A DNA stretch of 64,000 nucleotides, taken from assembly GCA_024707405.1 (NCBI GenBank), contig JANPZU010000002.1, forward strand, positions 220,525 to 284,524, written 5' to 3'. Within the stretch, counting starts at the first letter, position 1. Each line of letters opens with the position of its first letter. The DNA comes from Luteimonas sp. (lineage in GTDB: Bacteria > Pseudomonadota > Gammaproteobacteria > Xanthomonadales > Xanthomonadaceae). Below, piece after piece: positions 34,889-48,301 of the stretch. The notes under the pieces were generated by a model that did not search any database, had not been told where the DNA came from, and was given only the letters and a program-made list of their open reading frames with translations. A program made the translations under genes and the position numbers.

Positions 34889-35173
34889 AGCAACAACAGG
34901 CAGTACACGGATGAATTCCGGGCCGAGGCAGTGAAGCAGGTGGTCGAGCGCGGCTTCACGGTGGTGGATGTTGCAGGTCGCATCGGCATCCCCAAGCACA
35001 CGCTTTACGAGTGGATGCACAAGGCTCGCAAGTCGGCAGCAGACTCCATTGGGGCCGTTGCGGCCGACAAGAGCGATTCGGCGGAGATCCGCCGCCTCAA
35101 GGCTGAGCTTCGGCGGGTGACCGAGGAGCGCGACATCCTAAAAAAAGCCGCCGCGTACTTTGCCAAGGGGTAA
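34889..35173 (+). CDS. IS3-family transposase OrfA
   Basis: MSNNRQYTDEFRAEAVKQVVERGFTVVDVAGRIGIPKHTLYEWMHKARKS; A7G slippery run near its 3' end. Confidence 0.92.
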   Translation, partial: SNNRQYTDEFRAEAVKQVVERGFTVVDVAGRIGIPKHTLYEWMHKARKSAADSIGAVAADKSDSAEIRRLKAELRRVTEERDILKKAAAYFAKG

Positions 35174-35190
35174 GGGCGAAGTACGCGTTC

Positions 35191-36042
35191 ATGCGCACAC
35201 ACGCCCGTGAGTTCCGGTTGGTGGCGATGTGCCGGGTGCTGGGCGTGCAGCGCAGCGGCTACTACGCATGGTTGCGCCACGGCCCCAGCGCTCGCGAGCA
35301 TGAGGACCAGCGCCTGCTGGGGCTGATCAAGCACCACTGGCTGGCCAGCGGGACGGTGTATGGCTATCGCAAGATCACCCTGGATCTGCGCGAGGCCGGT
35401 GAGCATTGCAGTCGGCACCGCGTCCTGCGGTTGATGAAGGCTGAGGGCTTGCGTGCCCAGATCGGCTACGGCAGCAAGCCACGTCATCGTGGCGGCCCCG
35501 TGGGCGTGGTGACCAATGTGCTCAACCGGGACTTCACGCCGGACGCGCCGAACCGGGTCTGGGTCACCGACATCACCTACATCCGCACCTACGAGGGCTG
35601 GCTGTTCCTGGCGGCGGTGATGGATCTGTACTCGCGACAGATCGTCGGCTGGGCCACGGCCCCGACGATGACCAGTGACCTGGTATTGCAGGCGCTGGTG
35701 GCGGCGGCTTGGCGGCGCAAGCCGGGGCCCGGCGTGCTGGTTCACTCCGATCAGGGCTGTCAGTTCACCAGCAGCGACTGGCAGTCATTCCTGAAGGCGC
35801 ACCGGATGGTGCCGAGCATGAGCCGTCGCGGGAACTGTCATGACAATGCCGTGGCCGAGAGCTTCTTCAGTGTGTTGAAGAAGGAGCGGATCAAGCGGCG
35901 GATCTACCCGAACCGCGAGGCTGCGCGCTCGGACGTGTTCGATTACATCGAGATGTTCTACAACCCAATCCGCCGGCATGGTTCCGCTGGAGGACTGTCG
36001 CCGGTAGAGTTCGAAAGGCGCTACGCGCTAAGCGGCAACTGA
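35191..36042 (+). CDS. IS3-family transposase OrfB
   Basis: NRVWVTDITYIRTYEGWLFLAAVMDLYSRQIVGWA, HSDQGCQFTSSDWQ, NAVAESFFSVLKKE. Confidence 0.94.
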   Translation: MRTHAREFRLVAMCRVLGVQRSGYYAWLRHGPSAREHEDQRLLGLIKHHWLASGTVYGYRKITLDLREAGEHCSRHRVLRLMKAEGLRAQIGYGSKPRHRGGPVGVVTNVLNRDFTPDAPNRVWVTDITYIRTYEGWLFLAAVMDLYSRQIVGWATAPTMTSDLVLQALVAAAWRRKPGPGVLVHSDQGCQFTSSDWQSFLKAHRMVPSMSRRGNCHDNAVAESFFSVLKKERIKRRIYPNREAARSDVFDYIEMFYNPIRRHGSAGGLSPVEFERRYALSGN

Positions 36043-36101
36043 GTGTCTACGGAAATCTGGCCGATCCAGATTGATCTACTGTCGGGATGTGACACCGTAT
36101 C

Positions 36102-36269
36102 GGAGCACGACACGGTTAAGGGAAAACGACGACAGCGAACGCCCCTGCGATATTGACGCGAGAAATCCCTAAGCCCTTGATTGGATTGGTCGTCTTTGTC
36201 GGGAGACGACACGGTTAAAGCGCATGTCATGGTTAAGGAGCAGACGACAGAGTTTGGGTATCACCGACA
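36102..36269 (-). repeat. Right transposon end with three further TniA/TnsB-like sites
   Basis: GGAGCACGACACGGTTAAGG (36102-36121), GGGAGACGACACGGTTAAAG (36201-36220), AGCGCATGTCATGGTTAAGG (36219-36238), terminal ...TATCACCGACA. Confidence 0.75.
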
Positions 36270-36310
36270 ACTAGATACAGCGTATTCCTAATGTACGACC
36301 TTATATCTTA

Positions 36311-36326
36311 CATAATGTACATTATG
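36311..36326. promoter_or_regulatory. Perfect 16-bp palindrome, candidate operator
   Basis: CATAATGTACATTATG. Confidence 0.45.
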
Positions 36327-36653
36327 CGAAATAGCGGACGGGGGCGCGATGGCTGGCCGGCCTACTCGGCTTGTGGCTCTCCTCCCGGTGCGGTGATTGC
36401 AGCCAACGAGCTGCTAGAACCGCTCAGCAAGATTCCGACCCAGATGCACCGGATGCAGATGGGCTGATGCGTACAAGGCCAAGGTGCTCGTTAGCGTTTG
36501 CTCGATGCATCCTGAGTCAACCGTGCACTGCATTGCATGTACTTGCCACGCACCCAATGCCGTTCCGATGAACCGCTCGCCCAGCGATTCGGAAAATCAT
36601 GCTTGCGCAGTTCTGCGTGGGCCGATAGAATTCCGCGCCTTATCCAGCCATGT

Positions 36654-36729
36654 GGGGCCATAGCTCAGCTGGGAGAGCGCCTGCATGGCATGCAGGAGGT
36701 CGGCGGTTCGATCCCGCCTGGCTCCACCA
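36654..36729 (+). tRNA. tRNA-Ala (anticodon GGC)
   Basis: GGGGCCATAGCTCAGCTGGGAGAGCGCCTGCATGGCATGCAGGAGGTCGGCGGTTCGATCCCGCCTGGCTCCACCA. Confidence 0.97.
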
Positions 36730-36774
36730 CGTTTCCGCAAGAGGCCTGCGGGAATGCACAATCAGGTTTACCGC

Positions 36775-36850
36775 GTCCCCATCGTCTAGAGGCCTAGGAC
36801 ATTACCCTTTCACGGTAGCGACCGGGGTTCGAATCCCCGTGGGGACGCCA
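36775..36850 (+). tRNA. tRNA-Glu (anticodon TTC)
   Basis: GTCCCCATCGTCTAGAGGCCTAGGACATTACCCTTTCACGGTAGCGACCGGGGTTCGAATCCCCGTGGGGACGCCA. Confidence 0.97.
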
Positions 36851-36861
36851 CTTTTCCAACG

Positions 36862-36885
36862 CAATGCCCGCGCAAGCGGGCATTG
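36862..36885 (+). terminator. Stem-loop downstream of tRNA-Glu
   Basis: CAATGCCCGC-GCAA-GCGGGCATTG; no strong U tract. Confidence 0.5.
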
Positions 36886-37409
36886 TCGTATCTGCGTTCT
36901 TCAAACTACGTTTCGACACGATGCGAACCCGATTGGCAAGACGTACGGCTCTCGCCTACGCTGTCGACCACAACAGATTCGGGGATTTCTGACACGCACA
37001 GGCGAAATCCGCCGACTGCGGCCAAGCGTCCTGCAGGTGAAGCTTCATGACAGATGCATGCCGCTGCAGGGTTCCGGATTCTCGGTGCCGCAACGCACAT
37101 GCCTCCGGCAAGGATGCCGACGACATGCTGATCGAACTCGATCGGCAGACCGACAAAGCTGAAGCCGGAGGATGCAATGCAGCGTGCGCTCGTGGCCGTC
37201 GAACCTGATGACGGTGGCTGGATGAGCCGACGGGCGTGCTGGTGAGGATGGCCGATGGCGAGCACGTCCTGATCGGCAAATGCGGCTGACCGCAAGCAGT
37301 TGCCCTCCTCTTCCTTCTGGGCCGTTCACGCGAGCCGAATGCCGCGGCTGCTGGAATCGTCGAAGACGCGATGCGCCTCGCGCTTCGTGCGACCCTGTCG
37401 CCGCCACGC

Positions 37410-38777
37410 ATGGAGTCCGGGATAGCGACCACGCCCGCCCGCAATGACGTGCTGCCGCGCCCCACGCTGGGTGCGGCCGAGGCGTTCGCGATTACCGTCG
37501 GGATCGTGGTCGGCGCTGGCATCTTCCGGACGCCATCGCTGGTGGCCGGTGCTGCGCCGGGTGGCATCGAAATGCTGCTGGCATGGGTAGTGGGCGGTGG
37601 ACTGTCGATCATCGGAGCGCTGTGCTACGCGGAACTGGCCACGGCCTATCCCCAGGCCGGAGGCGATTACAACTACCTGCACCGTGCATACGGTTCGAAG
37701 CCTGCCTTCCTCTATGCGTGGTCGAGGCTGACGGTCATCCAGACCGGTTCGATCGTGTTGCTGGCCTATGTGGTCGGCGACTACCTACGCCAGGTCATCG
37801 ACATCGGGCCTTGGTCGTCCACGATCTATGCCGCCACGACGGTCGTTGTGCTCACGCTGTGCAACTGGCTGGGCATCCGCCAGGGGACGCGCCTGCAGAA
37901 CGTGCTCACCGCAATGGAAGTCCTCGGCCTGTGCCTCGTGATCGCCGTGGGATTGCTGTTCGCGCCCGACGCAGTGCCGCTGGCGATGGCATCCGAAGGT
38001 CGCGACGGCAGCGCCATCGGACTGGTGCTCGTCTTCGTGCTACTGACATATGGCGGCTGGAACGAAGCGGTCTACATGACGGCGGAGATGCGCGATGCCA
38101 AACGCTGGATGCCCCGGATCCTGACGCTGAGCCTGATCGCCATCGCGGCACTCTACGTGCTGGCCAACCTGGCGTACCTGCGTGTGCTCGGCATCGACGG
38201 GATGGCAGGTTCGGATGCCGTCGCCGCCGACATGATGCGTGTTGCCCTCGGCGAGCGTGGCGCTTCGTTGATGAGCCTGATCGTGGTCGTGGCGGCCCTC
38301 ACGTCAGCCAACGCCACCATGATCACCGGCGCCCGCAGCGCTTACGCCGTGGGCCGGGACTTCCCTGCCCTGTCCTTCATCGGCCGCTGGGACGAGCGTA
38401 ATGGCTCGCCCCGTATGGCGATGCTGGTGCAAGGCGTACTGTCACTCGCCCTGGTCGTACTGGCCGCCGGCACCTTCGACGGCTTCCGGGTCGCGGTGGA
38501 ATACACCGCACCGGTGTTCTGGCTGTTCTTCCTGCTGGTCGGGGTCTCGCTGTTCGTGCTGCGCCGACGCGATCCCGGCACGCCACGTCTGTTCCGCGTG
38601 CCGCTGTACCCGCTGCTGCCGCTGCTGTTCTGCACGACGTGCACATACATGCTGTATTCCAGCCTCGCCTACACCGGCTTCGGCGCGCTCGTCGGTGCGG
38701 GCGTACTCGTCGCCGGTGGCGTGCTCTTGCTGTTCATCGATCCCGTCCCACCCAACCCACAGGAGTCACCGCCATGA
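37410..38777 (+). CDS. APC-family amino acid permease
   Basis: AFAITVGIVVGAGIFRTPSLVAG; ~12 hydrophobic segments. Confidence 0.9.
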   Translation: MESGIATTPARNDVLPRPTLGAAEAFAITVGIVVGAGIFRTPSLVAGAAPGGIEMLLAWVVGGGLSIIGALCYAELATAYPQAGGDYNYLHRAYGSKPAFLYAWSRLTVIQTGSIVLLAYVVGDYLRQVIDIGPWSSTIYAATTVVVLTLCNWLGIRQGTRLQNVLTAMEVLGLCLVIAVGLLFAPDAVPLAMASEGRDGSAIGLVLVFVLLTYGGWNEAVYMTAEMRDAKRWMPRILTLSLIAIAALYVLANLAYLRVLGIDGMAGSDAVAADMMRVALGERGASLMSLIVVVAALTSANATMITGARSAYAVGRDFPALSFIGRWDERNGSPRMAMLVQGVLSLALVVLAAGTFDGFRVAVEYTAPVFWLFFLLVGVSLFVLRRRDPGTPRLFRVPLYPLLPLLFCTTCTYMLYSSLAYTGFGALVGAGVLVAGGVLLLFIDPVPPNPQESPP

Positions 38778-39406
38778 CCATGACCCGGATCGTCGGCACA
38801 AGCCTGGGCTTGCTGCTCGTGCCGCTGTTGTCCGCGTGCGCGCAGGAATCCCCCACGCCTGCGGCTACTGCCCCGTTGCCCGTTGCAACGGCCAGCGCCG
38901 CACCCGAGACACAGCCGGGCATGGATCCGCCCACACCCGGGCGCACGCCGGACGTGATCTATGTCCCCACGCCCGACAGCGTGGTGAAGGCCATGCTGGA
39001 ACTGGCCGAGGTCGGCAAGGACGACGTGCTCTTCGACCTGGGCTCGGGCGATGGCCGCATCCCGATCGCCGCGGCGAAAACCTTCGGCATCCGCGCGGTG
39101 GGCATCGACATCGATCCACAGCGCATTCGCGAGGCCAACGAAAATGCGCAAGCGGCCGGCGTCACCGAGCTGGTCACCTTCCGCGAGGAAGACCTGTTCC
39201 AGTCGGACATCGGCGATGCCACCGTGGTGACGCTCTACCTGCTGCAAAGCCTGAACATGAAGCTGCGCCCTAAGCTGCTCAGCGAACTCAAGCCGGGCAC
39301 GCGGATCGTCAGCCACTCCTTCGACATGGGCGACGAGTGGGAGCCCGAGGAAACGCGTCGGATCGAGAACCGCAACATCTACCTGTGGACGGTACCCGAG
39401 CGTTGA
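38774..39406 (+). CDS. Class I SAM-dependent methyltransferase with lipoprotein signal
   Basis: LLLVPLLSACAQ lipobox; VLFDLGSGDGRIPIAAAKTFGIRAVGIDID motif I. Confidence 0.85.
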   Translation: MTMTRIVGTSLGLLLVPLLSACAQESPTPAATAPLPVATASAAPETQPGMDPPTPGRTPDVIYVPTPDSVVKAMLELAEVGKDDVLFDLGSGDGRIPIAAAKTFGIRAVGIDIDPQRIREANENAQAAGVTELVTFREEDLFQSDIGDATVVTLYLLQSLNMKLRPKLLSELKPGTRIVSHSFDMGDEWEPEETRRIENRNIYLWTVPER

Positions 39407-39415
39407 CGCCCGGGT

Positions 39416-39916
39416 TCAATCGAGCAGCAACGGATCGGTGTCGTTTTCGGTCGAAGCCATCGGCGCGAGCGTGGCCACGCCGTGGCCGCGTTCGGCCAGG
39501 TATTGCAGCCACTTGCCGAGGAACGTATTCATCCGCATCCGGTGATCGAGCACCTCGGCAGGTGGCGGGTACATGCCGATGACATCCTGCCAGCGGCGAC
39601 CGACATAGCAGTGCGTGGCTTCGGCCTGACGCGCGTCGCGATAGAGCCGAAGGTGTGCCGAAGGATCAGGTTCGCCGGTCACCGGATCGAGCATCGCGTA
39701 GCTCAGGCGCAGTTCCGTCGTGTAGCGATGCTGTTCAATCACGTCCAGGCGGATGTCGATGCCGTCGCCGATGCTCGACAGGTACATGCCGGGCGCGAGG
39801 TCGGCCGGTTCGAACAGCCGCGTCATCCGCCTGAAGTTCTCCGCGTACAGCCCCATCAGCCAGCTGAAACGGCTGAGACTGGGGACGCGGACATGGCGGG
39901 AGGCGAGCTGCTGCAT
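39416..39916 (-). CDS. DUF1249 domain-containing protein
   Basis: FSWLMGLYAENFRRMTRLF...RLYRDARQAEATHCYVGR. Confidence 0.82.
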   Translation of the reverse strand: MQQLASRHVRVPSLSRFSWLMGLYAENFRRMTRLFEPADLAPGMYLSSIGDGIDIRLDVIEQHRYTTELRLSYAMLDPVTGEPDPSAHLRLYRDARQAEATHCYVGRRWQDVIGMYPPPAEVLDHRMRMNTFLGKWLQYLAERGHGVATLAPMASTENDTDPLLLD

Positions 39917-40035
39917 GGCTCGATCCTACACATTGAAGCTGTACGCCAACAGCATTGACGGGCCTGTGCCCACGGCATAACGTGATGCTTCTGCGTACGT
40001 GATCCGGCCCGTGCACCCACCGGGTCGTCGCCCGG

Positions 40036-40857
40036 TCAGAACATCCCGCGCTGGATGCCCAACGTGCTCATCACCTTGCTGGCGATTTCCTCGATCGAAG
40101 TGTGTGTGGTGCTGAGCACCGGGATGCGCTCGGCGCGAAACATCGCTTCGGCCGCTACCACTTCCCGCTTGCATGTTTCAAGTTGCGCGTATCGCGAGTT
40201 GGGCTTGCGTTCCTGACGGATCTGCTGGAGGCGCACCGGGTCGATGGTCAGTCCGAACAGCTTCTTGCGATAAGGGCGCAGGCGCGGCGGCAGGCGGTCG
40301 TGGTCGAGATCCTCGTCCGTGAGCGGGTAATTGGCCGCACTGACGCCATGCTGCAGGGCCAGGTAGACGCAAGTGGGCGTCTTGCCTGCGCGGGACACGG
40401 CCACCAGGATCACGTCTGCAGCGTCGTAGTTGATCGAGATGCCGTCGTCGTGGGTCAGCGCGAAGTTGATCGCATCAATGCGGCGGTGGTAGGTGTCGAA
40501 ATCCACCATGCCGTGCGCCTGCCCCACCCGGGACTGGCGCTTTTCGCCGAGTTCCTGCTCCAGCGGCTCGATGAAGGGCGCGAAGACGTCCAGCATCAAC
40601 GCCCCGCTCTCGGCGACCAGGGCCGACAATGCCGGATCGACGCAGGAATTGACCACGATCGGACGCGTCCCGTGCATTTCACCGGTTTCCCGGATGCGCA
40701 CGGCGGCTTCGCAGGCGCGCTCGTGGGAATCGACAAACGAAATCCGGTGAGTGGCGAAAGCGATTCCATTGAACTGCGTCAACAGGCTGTGGCCGATGGT
40801 TTCGGCGGTGATACCGGTGCCATCGGAAACGTAAAAGACGGGGCGGACGTTGGCCAA
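40036..40857 (-). CDS. ppsR: Pyruvate, water dikinase regulatory protein (kinase/pyrophosphorylase, DUF299); TTG start
   Basis: [34 protein letters not shown]; divergent from ppsA; AAAGGA SD before TTG. Confidence 0.93.
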   Translation of the reverse strand: MANVRPVFYVSDGTGITAETIGHSLLTQFNGIAFATHRISFVDSHERACEAAVRIRETGEMHGTRPIVVNSCVDPALSALVAESGALMLDVFAPFIEPLEQELGEKRQSRVGQAHGMVDFDTYHRRIDAINFALTHDDGISINYDAADVILVAVSRAGKTPTCVYLALQHGVSAANYPLTDEDLDHDRLPPRLRPYRKKLFGLTIDPVRLQQIRQERKPNSRYAQLETCKREVVAAEAMFRAERIPVLSTTHTSIEEIASKVMSTLGIQRGMF

Positions 40858-40969
40858 GCGATATCCTTTCAGGTGATACCAGGCTCCAATGCCGGCATAC
40901 GAGGCTAAAATAGCGCTTTCGGTCGGGCGACGCCCGATCCCGCGATTCGACCCCTCCGGAGCGCCGTCC

Positions 40970-43363
<2,394 letters not shown>

Positions 43364-43387
43364 GGCGCAAGCCTGTTACTGCAATGG

Positions 43388-43413
43388 AAAAGCCCGGCAT
43401 CGCCGGGCTTTTT
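43388..43413 (+). terminator. Rho-independent terminator after ppsA
   Basis: AAAAGCCCGGC-ATC-GCCGGGCTTTTT. Confidence 0.9.
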
Positions 43414-43436
43414 CGTCATGGCACCACAGGGCTGCC

Positions 43437-44006
43437 TCAGTCCTTCGCCAGTGCGCCAAGGTGCCTGCGGTAGTGTCGCAACTCCTCGATCGAATCCTTC
43501 ACGTCGCTCAGTGCGGTATGCGCGGCGGCTTTCCGCACACCGGCCAGTACACCGGGCGCCCAGCGACGCGCGAGTTCCTTGAGCGTGCTGACATCGAGGT
43601 TGCGATAGTGGAAGAACTTCTCCAGCTTCGGCATCTGCCGGTGCAGGAATCGCCGATCCTGGCAGATCGAGTTGCCGCACATCGGCGATTGTTTCGGCCC
43701 CAGCCATTGCTGCAGGAATGCGAGCGTGCGCGCTTCGGCTTCGGCCATGGAGACGCCCTCTTCCAGCACCCGGCGCCAGAGTCCGGATCGACCATGCTGG
43801 TTGCGGTTCCATTCGTCCATCGCTTCCAGCGTGGCCAGTGGATGCGCAATGGCGAACTCGGGCCCTTCCGCCAGGACGTTGAGTTCCGAGTCGGTGACGA
43901 TGGTGGCGATCTCGAGGATCGAATCCCGCCCGGTGTCGAGCCCGGTCATCTCCAGGTCGATCCAGACCAGGCGGCCACTGCCCTGCGCGGATTCTTGTTC
44001 TGCCAT
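43437..44006 (-). CDS. orn: Oligoribonuclease
   Basis: [12 protein letters not shown]...[18 protein letters not shown]. Confidence 0.96.
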   Translation of the reverse strand: MAEQESAQGSGRLVWIDLEMTGLDTGRDSILEIATIVTDSELNVLAEGPEFAIAHPLATLEAMDEWNRNQHGRSGLWRRVLEEGVSMAEAEARTLAFLQQWLGPKQSPMCGNSICQDRRFLHRQMPKLEKFFHYRNLDVSTLKELARRWAPGVLAGVRKAAAHTALSDVKDSIEELRHYRRHLGALAKD

Positions 44007-44078
44007 GCGCTCGCGGATGCTGTCGGGACGCGGCATGATAGCGCAGCACATCCCCCGCCACGTCCAAGTCCCTCCGCC

Positions 44079-44558
44079 ATGCCACCCACCGCCGCCCTGA
44101 CCCACTACGCCATCCTCACGGCGATGCTCGCGCCGGCATTCTTCCTGACGGCGACGGCGGCATTGCTGGCATCGGCCAATGCGCGCCTGGCCCGGATCAT
44201 CGACCGCGCCCGGCAACTGCTCAAGGATCTGGGCGAAGTGGAGGATCCGGAAGACCGCAAGCTGCTGGAAGATCGCATCCTCGTGCAGCGCAGGCGCAGC
44301 GTGCTGATCCTGCGTGCCAGCCAGATGCTCTACGTGGCCATCAGCTGCTTCGTGGCGACCAGCCTGCTGGTGGCCGGCGACTCGTACTTCGACCATGTGT
44401 TCGGGCCTTGGCCGACCATCATGGCGGTGCTTGGCGTGCTGTCGATGTTCGCATCGAGCGTGTTGCTGTCCCGCGAAGCCGCACTGGCCGTGCGCGCCGT
44501 GAACGACGAAATGGACGATGCGCACCGGCACGCGAACCGGCGCAGTCCCTTGATCTGA
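44079..44558 (+). CDS. DUF2721 domain membrane protein
   Basis: [30 protein letters not shown]. Confidence 0.85.
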   Translation: MPPTAALTHYAILTAMLAPAFFLTATAALLASANARLARIIDRARQLLKDLGEVEDPEDRKLLEDRILVQRRRSVLILRASQMLYVAISCFVATSLLVAGDSYFDHVFGPWPTIMAVLGVLSMFASSVLLSREAALAVRAVNDEMDDAHRHANRRSPLI

Positions 44559-44567
44559 AGTGCTTGC

Positions 44568-45044
44568 CTACAACGGTTGCTTGCCGCGCTTGGCGCGGAA
44601 GTAGTTGCTGAGCCGCTTGCCGGCCTCTTCGCCGAGCACGCCACCCACCACCTCGATGCGATGGTTGTGGCGCGGATCGGCGGCCAGGTCGAAGACGCTG
44701 CCGCAGGCACCGGTCTTGGGATCCGCCGCGCCGTAGACCAGCCGGGCCACCCGGGCATGCACCGCGGCCATCGCGCACATCGCGCAGGGTTCGAGCGTCA
44801 CGTAGAGCGTGCTGCCGACCAACCTGTGGTTGCCGGCCACCTGCCCTGCCCCGCGCATCGCCACGATCTCTGCATGCGCCGTCGGATCGTGGTCGATGAT
44901 GTTGCGGTTCCAGCCTTCGCCGATCAGCGTACCGTCAGCGTCCACCAGCACGGCACCGACCGGGATTTCGTCGAACTCGCGTTCGGCGCGATCGGCCAGC
45001 GCGAAAGCCTGCCGCATCCAATGCTCGTGGTCGAGCGCCGACAT
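44568..45044 (-). CDS. tadA: tRNA adenosine(34) deaminase
   Basis: HAEIVAMRGA...LEPCAMCAMAAVHARVARLVYGAADPKTGACGS. Confidence 0.95.
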   Translation of the reverse strand: MSALDHEHWMRQAFALADRAEREFDEIPVGAVLVDADGTLIGEGWNRNIIDHDPTAHAEIVAMRGAGQVAGNHRLVGSTLYVTLEPCAMCAMAAVHARVARLVYGAADPKTGACGSVFDLAADPRHNHRIEVVGGVLGEEAGKRLSNYFRAKRGKQPL

Positions 45045-46609
45045 CACTCCCACTCGATGGTGGCGGGCGGCTTGCCGGAAATGTCGTAGACCACGCGCGA
45101 GACGCCACGCAGTTCGTTGATGATGCGGTTCGACACCCTGCCCAGGAAGTCGTACGGCAGGTGCGCCCAGTGCGCGGTCATGAAGTCGATGGTCTCCACT
45201 GCACGCAACGCGATCACCCACTCGTAGGCACGCGCATCGCCCACCACGCCGACCGATTTCACCGGCAGGAACACGGCAAACGCCTGGCTGGTCTTGTCGT
45301 ACAAGCCGGCGCGACGAAGTTCCTCGATGAAGATGGCATCGGCGCGCACCAGCAGGTCGGCGTACTCGGGCTTCACCTCGCCGAGGATGCGCACGCCCAG
45401 GCCCGGGCCGGGGAACGGATGGCGGTAGACCATCTTCGGCGGCAGGCCCAGTTCCACGCCGAGCCTGCGCACCTCGTCCTTGAACAGTTCGCGCAACGGC
45501 TCGACCAGCCCGAGCTTCATGTGCTCGGGCAAACCGCCGACGTTGTGGTGGCTCTTGATGACGTGCGCCTTGCCGGTCTTGCTGCCAGCCGATTCGATCA
45601 CGTCCGGGTAGATCGTGCCCTGCGCCAGCCAGCGGGCGTTGCTGAGCTTGTTGGATTCTTCCTCGAAGATCTCGACAAACAGGTTGCCGATGATCTTGCG
45701 CTTGGCCTCCGGATCGGCCTCGCCTTCCAGCGCCTTGAAATAGCGATCGGCGGCATTGACGCGAACCACCTTCACGCCGAGGTGCTCGGCGAAGATCGAC
45801 ATCACGTCGTCGCCCTCCTGCCAGCGCAACAGTCCGGTGTCGACGAAGACGCAGGTCAGCTGGTCGCCGATGGCCTTGTGCAGCAAGGCGGCCACGACCG
45901 AGGAGTCCACGCCACCAGACAGCCCGAGGATGACTTCATCGGAACCGACCTGTTCGCGCACGCGGGCGATCTGGTCGTCGATGATGTTGGCCGCCGTCCA
46001 CAGGGTCTGGCAGCCGCAGATGTCGACGACGAAGCGTCGCAGCAAGGCCTGCCCCTGCTTGGTGTGCGTGACTTCGGGATGGAACTGCACGCCGTACCAG
46101 CGCTTGTCTTCGAGCGCCATCGCGGCGACCGGGATGCGATCGGTGGTGGCGGTGATCGTCCATCCGGGCGGCGCCTTGGCGACATGGTCGCCGTGACTCA
46201 TCCATACGTCGATGCGTGGGTCGCCATCGTGGTCGCTCAATCCACCCAACAGCGCGTCATTGGCCAGCACTTTCACTTCGGCGTGGCCGAATTCGCGCTG
46301 GTCGGCGGCTTCGGTCTCGCCGCCGAGTTGTGCGGCCAGCGTCTGCATGCCGTAACAGATGCCGAGGATCGGCAAGGCACTGTCGAACACCTGCTGCGGT
46401 GCCGCGGGGGCACCATGCTGCGTGGTCGATTCCGGTCCGCCCGACAGGATGATGCCCTTAGCGCCGAACTTCGCGATCTCCTCCGGATCGTGATCCCAGG
46501 CCCAGATCTCGCAATAGACGCCCAGCTCGCGGATGCGGCGTGCGATCAGCTGCGTGTACTGCGCGCCGAAATCGAGGATGAGGATCTTGTCGGTATGGAT
46601 GTTGGTCAT
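45044..46609 (-). CDS. guaA: GMP synthase (glutamine-hydrolysing)
   Basis: [42 protein letters not shown]. Confidence 0.98.
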   Translation of the reverse strand: MTNIHTDKILILDFGAQYTQLIARRIRELGVYCEIWAWDHDPEEIAKFGAKGIILSGGPESTTQHGAPAAPQQVFDSALPILGICYGMQTLAAQLGGETEAADQREFGHAEVKVLANDALLGGLSDHDGDPRIDVWMSHGDHVAKAPPGWTITATTDRIPVAAMALEDKRWYGVQFHPEVTHTKQGQALLRRFVVDICGCQTLWTAANIIDDQIARVREQVGSDEVILGLSGGVDSSVVAALLHKAIGDQLTCVFVDTGLLRWQEGDDVMSIFAEHLGVKVVRVNAADRYFKALEGEADPEAKRKIIGNLFVEIFEEESNKLSNARWLAQGTIYPDVIESAGSKTGKAHVIKSHHNVGGLPEHMKLGLVEPLRELFKDEVRRLGVELGLPPKMVYRHPFPGPGLGVRILGEVKPEYADLLVRADAIFIEELRRAGLYDKTSQAFAVFLPVKSVGVVGDARAYEWVIALRAVETIDFMTAHWAHLPYDFLGRVSNRIINELRGVSRVVYDISGKPPATIEWE

Positions 46610-46641
46610 CGTCGGCTTCGTGGGAAAACGTGTGTCCTTGC

Positions 46642-46732
46642 CGTCATTCCCGCGAAGGCGGGAATCCATTCTTCCAGCATGCCGAGGCAATGAAGGGCGT
46701 CGAAAATGGATCCCCGCATTCGCGGGGATGAC
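46642..46732. repeat. Paired REP-like palindromes between guaA and guaB
   Basis: GTCATTCCCGCGAAGGCGGGAATCC ... GGATCCCCGCATTCGCGGGGATGAC. Confidence 0.75.
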
Positions 46733-46750
46733 AACTGATGGTGATGGCGA

Positions 46751-48238
<1,488 letters not shown>

Positions 48239-48301
48239 TCATTCTACCGCGACCAAGGGGTTCCAGGCACGCCACCGGAAGGACACTTCGTCGCAGCCGG
48301 G

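Larger units (their letters stand above)
34823..36068 (+). mobile_element. Second IS3-family insertion sequence (different subtype)
   Basis: TIR TGGACCGGCCAGCCTTTCGTAGACA / complement TGGATCGGCCAGATTTCCGTAGACA flank orfA/orfB; no matching 3-bp duplication. Confidence 0.82.
15177..36269. mobile_element. Tn7/Tn5053-type TniABQ transposon/island (proposed limits)
   Basis: Ungapped terminal inverted repeat: left TGTCGGTGACTCCTTAACCATGTCATC, right complement TGTCGGTGATACCCAAACTCTGTCGTC (first 9 bp identical, 20/27 overall, counted by eye); shared subterminal GGTTAAGG-type sites; tniA/tniB/tniQ inside; no target-site duplication seen. Confidence 0.72.

Noticed and set aside
15177-36269. CRISPR-associated transposon (CAST)
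   Set aside because: TniA/TniB/TniQ are present, but no cas gene and no regularly spaced repeat array was seen
36654-36850. tRNA genes as the integration site of an integrase-type island
   Set aside because: No tRNA 3'-end copy was found near 15177, and the candidate island boundary lies ~385 bp before the tRNA; TniA-type ends explain it better
36886-37370. Short ORFs between tRNA-Glu and the permease
   Set aside because: No motif or start/RBS support; possibly decayed coding DNA but cannot be assigned
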